From IMG/VR virus record IMGVR_UViG_3300034374_000293, positions 1-37,720 of that record: a DNA stretch of 37,720 nt. The stretch is one strand, 5' to 3'. Origin of the DNA: a virus. Positions 6,814 to 12,832 of this stretch are shown here, piece by piece; the stretch's first letter is position 1; the number at the start of each line of letters is the position of its first letter. Under the pieces are notes generated by a model. The model searched no databases and had not been told where the DNA came from. It worked only from the letters and a program-made list of their open reading frames with translations. The position numbers were made by a program, and so were the translations under genes.

Positions 6814-8420
6814 TAAAACTCCTCCTCCAGTACACTCAGTCGTCCAGTTGACTTATCGTAGAACAGCCGATCAGCGATGCCAACGTCTCCGGTATAGCGA
6901 CACTTGAGAACCCGGAGCGTCGTTGTATTGCACTCAATCGGATCGTCGCTCTGCGTGTTCCGCTCCATGCTGACCACGGTGTCGCTGATCTGGGCGATAC
7001 CATGTGATCCACGAAGATGCCCGAGGTTGACCTCGACGCCCTCCTCGTGAGAACGGTCGCTACCAAGGCGTCGCAGATGAGTGACAAGATGGATAGCACA
7101 GCCGGTCTCTTCAGTTAATTGTCGCAGCAGTGTCATCGTCCTGTCAATAGCTTTTCGCTCGTCGCTGACATCCAGACCACTAACCAGAATACTCAGGTGA
7201 TCTATGAAGATCGTGCTGCACTCCAGACCAAGGACCATATACCGCACTCGATCCAGTAGGTCGTCCATCTCAAGGCTACCAAAATGGTCATAGATATAGA
7301 CCCGTCCGGTGGCCAGAGTATTGTCAAAGTATTCCTGAATCTGTTCTTTCGAATACTTACTGAATACTTCGTTAAGATGCAGTCGATCATTTGCCTCGAC
7401 AGCTAGGATACCGCGACGAGTCCTATCGACAGACTCTTCGAGGGCAATGATCCCGATGTTCTGGTCCGTTGTCTTCAGGTAATAATGCTGCAACTCTCTG
7501 AGAAGGCTAGACTTTCCGACGCCAGTGCCAGCTGCCCACGTTACGATCTCCCGGCTGCGAGTGCCGAGTGTCTTGGACTGAAGGCCAGCGAACGGGAAGT
7601 CCATGCTCGCGAGGTTCTGCTCGGACCAGAGACCCTCGAAGTCAGAGGCTGCGTTCTTGATCCCCGATGGAGTATAGCACGTTGCGTTCTTTAAGCACGC
7701 CCGGAACATACTATCACGGCGAGCCGCTGTGTACTCGCACGCATCCTTCAGGTCCAGACTGACGATGAACGCCTTGCCGGGCTTCAGTAGCTTGGCGCAG
7801 CGCACAGCTGAGTCTTGTGCCTGTGGCTCGTTGTCGAAGCAGATATAAATCTTGTCGAATGTCTCCAGCAATTCGAGATTGTTCTTGAAGTCCCGCTCTG
7901 CGCTCGCCTGTCCGCTCTTGATCGACAGAGCGTAGACCACAGGGGCAGGACGATTAGCGATGCTCTCGGCCTCGTGAGAGATTGCGTTCGCCATCTGAAA
8001 CGCAGCGAGCGCGTCCGCTTCCCCCTCAGTTACGATCAGAGTCGAGGACTTCTCCCCGATTGTCTTGCTCAGTGTATGCGTCCCAAATAGCGTACAATTT
8101 TTGAAGTCTCCGTTGGTGCTGAATACCTTACCGGCTGAACGAACCTTGGCAGCTTGCCGCAGACCGTCGCTGTCGTAGTACGGAAAGCTGACAGCGGAGT
8201 CGCTGACGATAACGTCATAGAACCTAGTGACCGCCTTGCTGATCCCCCGGTCAGACCAATCCTTATCGTCTGGTCGGTAGTTGTCGATATGTTCCACGGT
8301 GTTTTCCATATTGTATGCGTGACAACTAAAGCAGTAGGTATGTCCGTCGTCGTACTCACTCAGAGCATCGCTGGACCCGCAATCGGGACAGGGCTGGTGT
8401 ATTCTGATTGGTTCGCTCAA
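6813..8420 (-). CDS. Bifunctional primase-helicase (T7 gp4-like)
   Basis: 535 residues. N-terminal zinc ribbon C11-P-D-C14 and C30-F-S-C33; TOPRIM primase core with E132-G-E134-A-D136 and FDNE (195-198); C-terminal RecA-type helicase with Walker A AAGTGVGKSS (296-305), Walker B FIDHLS (D407, H408) and a THLRR motif (447-451). Makes RNA primers and unwinds DNA as a ring at the fork. The start is a TTG at 8420 that overlaps the upstream stop (TTGA) and has AGGAGG about 9 nt before it; no ATG precedes the zinc ribbon. Completes a minimal replisome with polymerase and SSB. Confidence 0.95.
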   Translation of the reverse strand: MSEPIRIHQPCPDCGSSDALSEYDDGHTYCFSCHAYNMENTVEHIDNYRPDDKDWSDRGISKAVTRFYDVIVSDSAVSFPYYDSDGLRQAAKVRSAGKVFSTNGDFKNCTLFGTHTLSKTIGEKSSTLIVTEGEADALAAFQMANAISHEAESIANRPAPVVYALSIKSGQASAERDFKNNLELLETFDKIYICFDNEPQAQDSAVRCAKLLKPGKAFIVSLDLKDACEYTAARRDSMFRACLKNATCYTPSGIKNAASDFEGLWSEQNLASMDFPFAGLQSKTLGTRSREIVTWAAGTGVGKSSLLRELQHYYLKTTDQNIGIIALEESVDRTRRGILAVEANDRLHLNEVFSKYSKEQIQEYFDNTLATGRVYIYDHFGSLEMDDLLDRVRYMVLGLECSTIFIDHLSILVSGLDVSDERKAIDRTMTLLRQLTEETGCAIHLVTHLRRLGSDRSHEEGVEVNLGHLRGSHGIAQISDTVVSMERNTQSDDPIECNTTTLRVLKCRYTGDVGIADRLFYDKSTGRLSVLEEEF

Positions 8421-8632
8421 TGTATCGGTGCCTCCTCTTCATCTTCCAACTCGACCAGAAAGCTGGGGTCCTGATCCAGCCCGATGCGAAACTCCTGCAT
8501 CGCAGCGATTAAAAAGTAGGTGAAGGTGCGTTGATTGATCTTGGCCATCTCCCTGAACCATGCGATGGTATCCTCTCCGACACCCTCCTCTATGAGACAC
8601 TCGACGTATGCGTCTTCGATCCACTGTTCCAT
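8417..8632 (-). CDS. Small acidic protein, unknown
   Basis: 71 residues, with an acidic C-terminus (LEDEEEAP) and no recognised domain; a central stretch (FTYFLIAAMQ) is hydrophobic but short. Two adjacent ATGs (8635, 8632) follow a GGAG; 8632 is preferred because spacing is six bases and because the stop of the upstream 29-residue membrane peptide overlaps it (TGATG). Its own stop overlaps the TTG start of the primase-helicase, so it may serve coupling as well as a protein role. Confidence 0.65.
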   Translation of the reverse strand: MEQWIEDAYVECLIEEGVGEDTIAWFREMAKINQRTFTYFLIAAMQEFRIGLDQDPSFLVELEDEEEAPIH

Positions 8633-8721
8633 CATTGTCTCCAAATGTTAATGACAAGGAGCAGTGCCATCGCACCATACGACAGCACTGCGATCTCCTC
8701 CCAGCTACCTAGGCCGGTCAT
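8632..8721 (-). CDS. 29-residue single-span membrane microprotein (candidate)
   Basis: A short frame starting at ATG 8721 inside the end of the DUF6378-like gene and ending with TGA shared with the next ATG. The peptide has a polar N-terminus (MTGLGSWEE) followed by one hydrophobic span (IAVLSYGAMALLLVINIW) and ends RQ, the shape of a small inner-membrane protein. It exactly fills the gap between two genes and keeps the stop/start overlap habit of this operon. The ribosome site is weak. Function unknown; effects on the host envelope or superinfection are possible but unproven. Confidence 0.5.
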   Translation of the reverse strand: MTGLGSWEEIAVLSYGAMALLLVINIWRQ

Positions 8722-8989
8722 TCTGAGACATCTCTGCCGCTAGGGCAGCGTAGCCACAGATGTCAACGTAGCTATCATCCTTGTGCTCGTGCATAACTCT
8801 CGCGATCTTGAGCATCATCATCATAACAGCCACGTCGGTCGGGGTCAATTCCCGGATCGCGAACCCGGACAGGTACGTATTCCAGAAGTCTGCGATCCGT
8901 TGATGGTTTAAGTAGGCGTCTCCGTAGTCGCTCTTGCGATCTCCGTTGATTAACTGCTGCGCCTGTTCTAAGCATTGGTCTCTATTCAC
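8705..8989 (-). CDS. DUF6378-like protein
   Basis: 94 residues. The core GDRKSDYGD...NHQRIADFW...LTPTDVAVMMMMLKIAR...HKDDSYVDICGYAALAAEM fits the DUF6378 family found in many phages, of unknown function. The acidic/His pattern (DYGD, H, HKDDSYVD) resembles metal-binding helical nucleotide hydrolases such as MazG relatives, but this is only an impression. GTG at 8989 is chosen: it overlaps the stop of the beta-helix gene and has GGAGG nearby; a longer frame to 9112 reads antisense-like low-complexity translation of the repeat region and is rejected. Confidence 0.72.
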   Translation of the reverse strand: MNRDQCLEQAQQLINGDRKSDYGDAYLNHQRIADFWNTYLSGFAIRELTPTDVAVMMMMLKIARVMHEHKDDSYVDICGYAALAAEMSQNDRPR

Positions 8990-9452
8990 CTTTCTGTTCC
9001 TCCCTAGCATTCTCGGCCCTGATCTCGTCTGCAAGAGCATCGCCATAGACCCGAGCGGTGCCAGAGACCCGGCCAGAGACCCGAGCATTGCCAGAGACCT
9101 GAGCATTGCCACAGACTAGAGCATTGTCAGAGACCCTAGCATTGTCAAAGACCCTAGCATTGTCAAAGACCCAAGCCTCGCCAGAGACCCGAGCATTGTC
9201 AAAGACCCGAGCCTTATCAGAGACCAGAGAATTGCCAAAGACCCAAGCATTGTCATAGACCTGAGCTTTGCCAGAGACTTCAGCTTTGCCATAGACCTGA
9301 GCATTGTCATAGACCAGAGCATTGCCAAGGACCCGAGAATCAGGGCCAACATAAGCTGTATCTGCTACCTTAGCAGTATCAGCAACCCAGCCACCACCGT
9401 TAGAGTGCTTGTGGGCAGGGACAGGCCCGTAACCAAAATCAAAAGTAGTCAT
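8982..9452 (-). CDS. Hexapeptide-repeat left-handed beta-helix protein
   Basis: 156 residues. After a short N-terminus (HSNGGGWVADTAKV) the chain is a run of about 16 six-residue units of the form A-x-V-(S/Y/F)-(D/G)-N, e.g. NAQVYG, NARVSG. Val with Ala four residues on repeats as in left-handed parallel beta-helices of hexapeptide acyltransferases, but no acyltransferase catalytic His is evident. Similar repeat proteins occur in phages and prophages without a known role; a structural, trimeric or surface-modifying function is possible. GGAGG five bases before ATG 9452 fixes the start. The underlying DNA is an 18-nt tandem array. Confidence 0.78.
   Translation of the reverse strand: MTTFDFGYGPVPAHKHSNGGGWVADTAKVADTAYVGPDSRVLGNALVYDNAQVYGKAEVSGKAQVYDNAWVFGNSLVSDKARVFDNARVSGEAWVFDNARVFDNARVSDNALVCGNAQVSGNARVSGRVSGTARVYGDALADEIRAENAREEQKGE
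9055..9347. repeat. 18-nt degenerate tandem repeat array within coding sequence
   Basis: About 16 degenerate copies of an 18-base unit, for example gcattgtcaaagacccga on the plus strand, encode the hexapeptide repeats of the overlapping minus-strand gene. Copies differ at several positions, mostly in the variable residue and codon third positions. The array could expand or contract by recombination or slippage without shifting frame. Confidence 0.85.
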
Positions 9453-9507
9453 AGTGTCCTCCGGCGGCAGCTGTTACGGCCGCTACGACTGCTATGGTCT
9501 TAATCAC
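9439..9507 (-). CDS. 22-residue hydrophobic microprotein (candidate)
   Basis: A short frame from GTG 9507, overlapping the upstream stop as GTGA and preceded by GGAGAAAAGG, encodes VIKTIAVVAAVTAAA followed by GGHYDYF. It contains the ribosome site and start of the beta-helix gene. It might be a true tiny membrane peptide or only a leader whose translation couples the two genes. Composition is the only support beyond spacing. Confidence 0.35.
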   Translation of the reverse strand: MIKTIAVVAAVTAAAGGHYDYF

Positions 9508-9701
9508 CCCTTTTCTCCTATCTCGTTGAGTAAATTGTGAAGGCGGTTTGCTGCTTCGGAGAGCTTCGAGAAGTCAGACATAAACATATCGCCCTCCATC
9601 TCCCACAGATTATTGACTGGTCCCTTGATCATGGGTGTTATGCGTCTGATAAACTCCTCTAAAGTTACGTTCTCTTGGTAGTCCCATCGGTAGGTATTCA
9701 T
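9504..9701 (-). CDS. Small protein, unknown
   Basis: 65 residues, soluble and mixed charge, with helical segments (LEEFIRRITPMIK, KLSEAANRLHNLLNEIGEK). No recognised family. ATG 9701 overlaps the stop of the upstream gene (ATGA), consistent with coupled translation in the leftward operon. Nothing further can be said from the sequence. Confidence 0.65.
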   Translation of the reverse strand: MNTYRWDYQENVTLEEFIRRITPMIKGPVNNLWEMEGDMFMSDFSKLSEAANRLHNLLNEIGEKG

Positions 9702-10216
9702 GCTGCTTCCCTTTCCTCAGCTGCGAGGCCAATCTTGTACCAAAGTGGTGCATCGGTGTTCTTCCATCGTGCCATATACGATTTCTCCCTGATGTAGTAG
9801 TTCCTATAGCCTACCACAGCGTCGTCTGCTTTGCAATGGTCAGGCATACATTGCGGAGGGTCTGTGAACCCGTTTACTGGTATGTTTTGCGGATAAAACC
9901 GCAGTTTCCACCAGAGACCACTAGACTGGACCTTGTGTACTTTCTTGTAGCGGGACTGGTAGTGATCCAGCAGGTGTTCCAGAATTTTGTGCAGCTTCAC
10001 GTAGTGCGCCCAAGACTCTCGGACCCAGACAGCGCTGGGATGATTCTTGTGGGTGGCCTTGTAAAAGCCTTGGCTGTCAGCGTTCTGGTCGCCATCTAGG
10101 ACACGGTGAGCAGTGCTTAGCAGCTGCGCATACTCCAAGATCATCTTGACCACGTGTTTGTCGCAGTGCATCTCGGCGCATCGCTTGGGGTCTCTGTCGA
10201 GGTAGAAGATGTTCAT
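9698..10216 (-). CDS. Conserved phage protein of the MNIFYLDRDP type, function unknown
   Basis: 172 residues. The layout MNIFYLDRDP..CAEMHCDKHVVKMILEYAQLLSTAHR, then THKNHPSAVWVRES and RYKKVHK, then PPQCMPDHCK and YRNYY, is familiar from many marine phages and some bacteria. The family seems to lack an experimentally established function as far as I know. Many conserved His, Cys, Asp and Trp suggest an enzyme or a metal/nucleic-acid binder. AAGG lies about seven bases before ATG 10216, which overlaps the stop of the upstream microprotein. Not a T4 DenV homologue by eye. Confidence 0.75.
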   Translation of the reverse strand: MNIFYLDRDPKRCAEMHCDKHVVKMILEYAQLLSTAHRVLDGDQNADSQGFYKATHKNHPSAVWVRESWAHYVKLHKILEHLLDHYQSRYKKVHKVQSSGLWWKLRFYPQNIPVNGFTDPPQCMPDHCKADDAVVGYRNYYIREKSYMARWKNTDAPLWYKIGLAAEEREAA

Positions 10217-10293
10217 TTCCTGCCTTTCAGTTGCTGCTCTATCAGTATAGCACGGCCGAGGAATAATGCCAGCAATTGTGCGAATATGCTCAT
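10213..10293 (-). CDS. 26-residue amphipathic/membrane microprotein (candidate)
   Basis: ATG 10293 is overlapped by the upstream stop (ATGA), has GGAG five bases upstream, and the frame ends in a TGA that overlaps the next ATG at 10216. The peptide is MSIFAQLLALFLGRAILIEQ plus a basic tail (QLKGRK): a hydrophobic stretch broken by one Arg, then positive charges. Ribosome site and both overlaps argue it is translated. Function unknown; could insert in the inner membrane. Confidence 0.55.
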   Translation of the reverse strand: MSIFAQLLALFLGRAILIEQQLKGRK

Positions 10294-10439
10294 ATTTTCT
10301 CCAGTTCTTCGATGGTCACAATGTCCTCCGGGTCATAATTAGAAAAGACCCGGCGGACCTCTTGGCGACAGACACCGCAGAGGTCTTCACTCAGCGGCTG
10401 CGTAGGTGGCAATAGTGCGTCGCAAATGGCACAGTGCAT
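10290..10439 (-). CDS. Small zinc-ribbon protein
   Basis: 49 residues with two CxxC knuckles, C3-A-I-C6 and C21-G-V-C24, 14 residues apart, typical of a minimal zinc ribbon; the C-terminal half is acidic (DPEDIVTIEELEK). Such proteins can bind nucleic acid or host RNA polymerase, but no partner is evident. ATG 10439 shares its first base with the upstream stop (TGATG), and its own TGA overlaps the ATG of the following microprotein. Confidence 0.68.
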   Translation of the reverse strand: MHCAICDALLPPTQPLSEDLCGVCRQEVRRVFSNYDPEDIVTIEELEKI

Positions 10440-10633
10440 CAATCTTCCTTCACGTAGACCGGGCGGTCGCCCAGTTGGTTAAGACGGGCAATCATGTTCG
10501 AGTGGTCGATCAGTAGGTGCCTCAATTGTTCTCGTCTGATCTGAACCTGCTTCCCTCTGCCCTTATCTGCGAACAGGTGGGCATCGTGGAACTCGTCGTC
10601 AGTTGTGTACAATTTGAATGTTCCGGGCTTCAA
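10439..10633 (-). CDS. Small protein, unknown; first gene after the structured leader
   Basis: 64 residues, basic middle (KGRGKQVQIRREQLRHLL), with no recognised domain; DNA- or RNA-binding is possible from charge. A TTG start at 10633 has GGAGG six bases upstream, and no ATG fits in frame. It follows the CCCTTAG-rich hairpin leader and a candidate promoter, so it probably heads a separate leftward transcription unit. Confidence 0.62.
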   Translation of the reverse strand: MKPGTFKLYTTDDEFHDAHLFADKGRGKQVQIRREQLRHLLIDHSNMIARLNQLGDRPVYVKED

Positions 10634-10640
10634 TATTGTC

Positions 10641-10737
10641 CTCCCTTAGTTTACCCTTAGGTAACCCTTAGTCCTACATAGAGTATATATCCTCTATTGA
10701 GGGACTAAGGGTTACCCTTAGGATACAAAGTGTATCC
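10641..10737. promoter_or_regulatory. CCCTTAG-rich leader with nested inverted repeats
   Basis: Five copies of CCCTTAG or its complement (10643-10649, 10654-10660, 10665-10671, 10705-10711, 10715-10721). A perfect 15-bp inverted repeat, GGTAACCCTTAGTCC at 10660-10674 with its complement at 10702-10716, encloses an inner ATAGAG/CTCTAT repeat. A 17-bp palindrome spans 10705-10721 and a GGATACA/TGTATCC hairpin 10721-10737. Overlapping arms allow alternative pairings in RNA. On the minus strand it forms the 5' leader of the 64-residue gene. Confidence 0.75.
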
Positions 10738-10746
10738 TCTATAGTA

Positions 10747-10776
10747 TATATATGGTGATGAATTTTCAGATTTCAA
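10747..10776 (-). promoter_or_regulatory. Candidate leftward sigma-70 promoter
   Basis: On the minus strand, TTGAAA (10776-10771) is separated by 18 bases from TATATA (10752-10747) in an AT-rich stretch. The -35 overlaps the stop codon of the preceding gene. Transcription would start just upstream of the CCCTTAG hairpin leader. Moderately good match; not proven. Confidence 0.5.
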
Positions 10777-10946
10777 GGGGTCTCCAGATATTTTTTTTCG
10801 TATTCCTCGGCGCACCGTTGGGCCATGGTCTGAATAATCCGCTGGCGCTTGTAGTTTGCCAGCAGGTTCTCAGGCGAGCCAATGGGGTGCAGTTGTAGTT
10901 GTTTCTTGATGTGCAACAGGGCGCACGTTAGCTGATGGTCTGTCAT
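10773..10946 (-). CDS. Small protein, unknown
   Basis: 57 residues, helical and rich in Gln, Lys and Arg (LHIKKQLQLHP, YKRQRIIQTMAQRCAEEYEKKYLE). No family recognised. ATG 10946 is chosen over a longer frame because AAGGAG lies eight bases upstream and the ATG overlaps the upstream stop (ATGA). The gene ends at the candidate promoter and hairpin leader, so it likely closes the first leftward transcription block. Confidence 0.62.
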   Translation of the reverse strand: MTDHQLTCALLHIKKQLQLHPIGSPENLLANYKRQRIIQTMAQRCAEEYEKKYLETP

Positions 10947-11110
10947 TCGTCTAGCTCCTTCGGTATGCATCCCCAGCCGTCGCACAATTGGCACGTCCGG
11001 ATTGATTGTCTAGGGCCATATGGGGTCTGTTTGTCATAGTCTACTACCCCGTCGCCTTGGCATTCGGGGCATTCGTGCCAAGCGATATTCTCTGATTTGT
11101 ATTTTTGCAT
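10943..11110 (-). CDS. DnaJ-type zinc-finger small protein
   Basis: 55 residues with two CxxCxGxG-like elements, C14-P-E-C17-Q-G-D-G and C40-Q-L-C43-D-G-W-G, the repeat of the cysteine-rich domain of DnaJ; two repeats make one zinc site. No J domain is present. In phages, stand-alone CR-type fingers are found as adaptors or zinc-binding small proteins with unknown targets. ATG 11110 follows the upstream stop by four bases; no clear ribosome site. A longer frame to 11296 overlaps the GP88-like gene and is rejected. Confidence 0.68.
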   Translation of the reverse strand: MQKYKSENIAWHECPECQGDGVVDYDKQTPYGPRQSIRTCQLCDGWGCIPKELDE

Positions 11111-11114
11111 GGGT

Positions 11115-11744
11115 CTAGTGCTTCGGATAGCTGACAAACGGAACCGCCGGATTCCAACATGCGCGACAATCGCCGCAATTGTTGCCCTGCGATCTGGCAG
11201 GACAGGCGTAGCCCTTAGGTGCGGCCGTGTACACTTGCGAGCCATTGATCCCTTGGGGCTTGTCGCCGTCGAGCTTGGACGCTGATACGCGAACATTAAG
11301 ATTGTCCGGCAACGTGTTGCCCATGGCGAGCCAATCGGCGACCATTCGGCGTTCTTGTGTCGGCAACCAATATCTGATTTTCGGCGTCAATCGTGCGACT
11401 TCAGCGATAGCGTCGAGCATTTCGATTGATTGCAAGTCGCCGCTATCGAACCAACGGTGATATCCGTCGACGTTATATCGCTCAATCTGGAATACCATGC
11501 TGGCAACCCATTGATCGCGCGGCGTGGCATTCCAGCGCGATAGATTGTCTTTCCAGCCTTGATCTACACTCGGCCGAAGCTTTTGAAGCTTGCGAGCGTA
11601 ACAGCTGGCACATGGCGTTCCGGCAATCTTGGCCAATTTGGAACCGGTTATGCAAGCGAATGCGTCGATTGCGAAAGTAGTTCCCGGCATTTTCGTGTTG
11701 CCAGTCGAGACTTTGCCAGCTAGCTTTGCTTCTTTGACTTTCAT
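11115..11744 (-). CDS. GP88-like cysteine-rich phage protein
   Basis: 209 residues resembling the phage GP88 family (Pfam gene product 88). Seen: an N-terminal Cys group C31, C45, C48 (CITG, CASCYARK), a central YHRWFDSGDLQSIEMLDAI and IRYWLPTQERR, and a C-terminal four-Cys cluster C181-x8-C190-x2-C193-x2-C196. Seven ordered cysteines suggest an Fe-S cluster or zinc site and possibly redox or radical chemistry; no CxxxCxxC radical-SAM motif is present. The true function of the family is unknown. ATG 11744 overlaps the upstream stop (ATGA); an ATG at 11756 is the alternative. Confidence 0.7.
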   Translation of the reverse strand: MKVKEAKLAGKVSTGNTKMPGTTFAIDAFACITGSKLAKIAGTPCASCYARKLQKLRPSVDQGWKDNLSRWNATPRDQWVASMVFQIERYNVDGYHRWFDSGDLQSIEMLDAIAEVARLTPKIRYWLPTQERRMVADWLAMGNTLPDNLNVRVSASKLDGDKPQGINGSQVYTAAPKGYACPARSQGNNCGDCRACWNPAVPFVSYPKH

Positions 11745-11899
11745 GATAGGATCCATTCTTTGAATGTTTTCGGGAATTGTTTATCTGCTACGCATTGTAC
11801 ATAGATTGTGTACTCTTGCCAAGCCTTGGGCGGAGCGTCAGGGTGCGCATGCTTTTGCAGCGCGATAAACCGCCGAATTGACGCAGTGGTTTTGAACAT
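11741..11899 (-). CDS. Small basic protein, unknown
   Basis: 52 residues, aromatic and basic (FKTTASIRRFIALQKHAHP, AWQEYTIY, KTFKEWILS). No recognised domain. AAGGAAAG lies a few bases before ATG 11899. The gene follows the 56-bp nested inverted repeat and precedes the GP88-like gene with an ATGA overlap. A longer frame to 11974 runs through the inverted repeat and is not preferred. Confidence 0.62.
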   Translation of the reverse strand: MFKTTASIRRFIALQKHAHPDAPPKAWQEYTIYVQCVADKQFPKTFKEWILS

Positions 11900-11913
11900 T
11901 GTCTTTCCTTTCA

Positions 11914-11969
11914 GGTTAACACGCTGGAACGGGCGACCATTGCTGGCCGCCCGCTCGGACGTGTTAACC
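11914..11969. repeat. 56-bp nested inverted repeat between two leftward genes
   Basis: Outer arms GGTTAACACG (11914-11923) and CGTGTTAACC (11960-11969) are perfect inverted copies. Inside them a GC-rich stem CGGGCGACCA / TGGCCGCCCG (nine of ten paired) has loop ttgc. The stop codon of the 64-residue gene falls within one outer arm. No long T-run follows on the minus strand, so it is more likely an attenuator, RNA processing or stability element, or a protein site than a simple terminator. Confidence 0.75.
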
Positions 11970-12158
11970 CGCAAAATTCCACAACATTTTTGCGGGCGAT
12001 TTCCGTTCGATATAAACCGAACGCAACCCGGCGTGTACCGCGAAGAATGTCTTTCCGGTTTTCATCCCGTATCGTTTCTTCGCGGCCCGTTTCCGGATTA
12101 GTCCCCACGAAAAGCGGTAACCGGTGGTTCCGTCAGTTAGCTTTGTACGTTTAAACAT
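11964..12158 (-). CDS. First leftward gene: small basic protein, unknown
   Basis: 64 residues, very basic and aromatic (MFKRTKLTDGTTGYRFSWGLIRKRAAKKRY, then KTGKTFF, IERKSPAKMLWNFAG). As the first gene after the divergent control region it is probably expressed first and may act on the host or on the control region itself; this is inference from position. AAGGA lies about eight bases before ATG 12158, and the TATAAT-type leftward promoter is about 35 bases upstream. No domain recognised. Confidence 0.68.
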   Translation of the reverse strand: MFKRTKLTDGTTGYRFSWGLIRKRAAKKRYGMKTGKTFFAVHAGLRSVYIERKSPAKMLWNFAG

Positions 12159-12192
12159 GGCATTCCTTTCCTATTGCCGTTGAAACACTCCC

Positions 12193-12228
12193 ATTATACC
12201 CGGAATTGTGGCAACATTGTGACAATGT
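12193..12228 (-). promoter_or_regulatory. Leftward promoter with overlapping palindromic operator
   Basis: On the minus strand a perfect TATAAT (12198-12193) has a weak -35 (CACAAT at 17-base spacing). The -35 area is covered by the palindrome ACATTGT-g-ACAATGT (12214-12228), a likely operator. The half-site shares CATTG with the iterons near 12,640, so one protein may bind both. Confidence 0.6.
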
Positions 12229-12634
12229 GCATCCAATTTTGCATATCTGCTATGCGCTTGTGTCTATTGACACGGCAAATCTGCATAGCTCAGGGGTCCA
12301 GCTATGCGCTCAGTACATGGCCTAGGGTCGCCCGTGAGTGCCCTTGTCGCATGTCCCGGCTAGGTACATACCTGAAAACATAGATCGCGCTCTATGGCGC
12401 TCTATGGCCGTTTTAGAGGCATATGCGCTTTTTGCATGGCTACGTTGGCTACTCAATAGTTGGCAACAAAATAGTTACGAAACCGGAACAATTGCATGGA
12501 CCAATTGTTTACATATCAACAATTTGATATCTAACTAACGCACTCACACGCACTTTAGAATTTTTCTAAACTGTCACACCATTGCCACGATCGAATACGT
12601 CAGCAACATTGACCCAATATTGGCGTTCCCAGGG

Positions 12635-12693
12635 CAACATTGGGACAACATTGCTGACCTATTGGCCCAACATTGGGACAACATTGCTGACCT
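12635..12693. repeat. Two 26-bp direct repeats (33-bp period), CAACATTG iterons
   Basis: Identical 26-base copies at 12635-12660 and 12668-12693 are separated by seven bases; each contains CAACATTG and ACAACATTG. A further GCAACATTG occurs at 12603-12611. Near them, GTCAGCAA (12600-12607) is the inverse of TTGCTGAC within each copy. Iteron-like spacing fits a protein-binding array for replication or transcription. Confidence 0.8.
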
Positions 12694-12832
12694 TGTTGGA
12701 TGTTCGCGCTTTGTTCCAACTTTGTTCTCGTCTGGAATAAAACAGGAACAAAAGAGGTACAGACCCCCCACGGTGTTATCATCATTATCATGTTCTCTGT
12801 GTCCATTCTGGGGGTAATTTTGAAAATCACCA

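Noticed and set aside
8990-9112. N-terminal extension of the DUF6378-like protein
   Set aside because: It reads the 18-nt repeats in another frame (repeated MLxSLA), and GTG 8989 has a ribosome site and stop/start overlap.
9055-9347. Possible CRISPR-like or non-coding repeat array
   Set aside because: Units are contiguous 18-mers in one reading frame without spacers and encode a clear hexapeptide repeat protein.
12174-12538. Two plus-strand frames of 66-69 codons in the control region
   Set aside because: Cys/Arg-rich irregular composition, no ribosome site, and they cross many inverted repeats and the leftward promoter.
12635-12693. CRISPR mini-array from two 26-bp repeats
   Set aside because: The spacer is only seven bases and there are no further copies or cas genes; iterons fit better.
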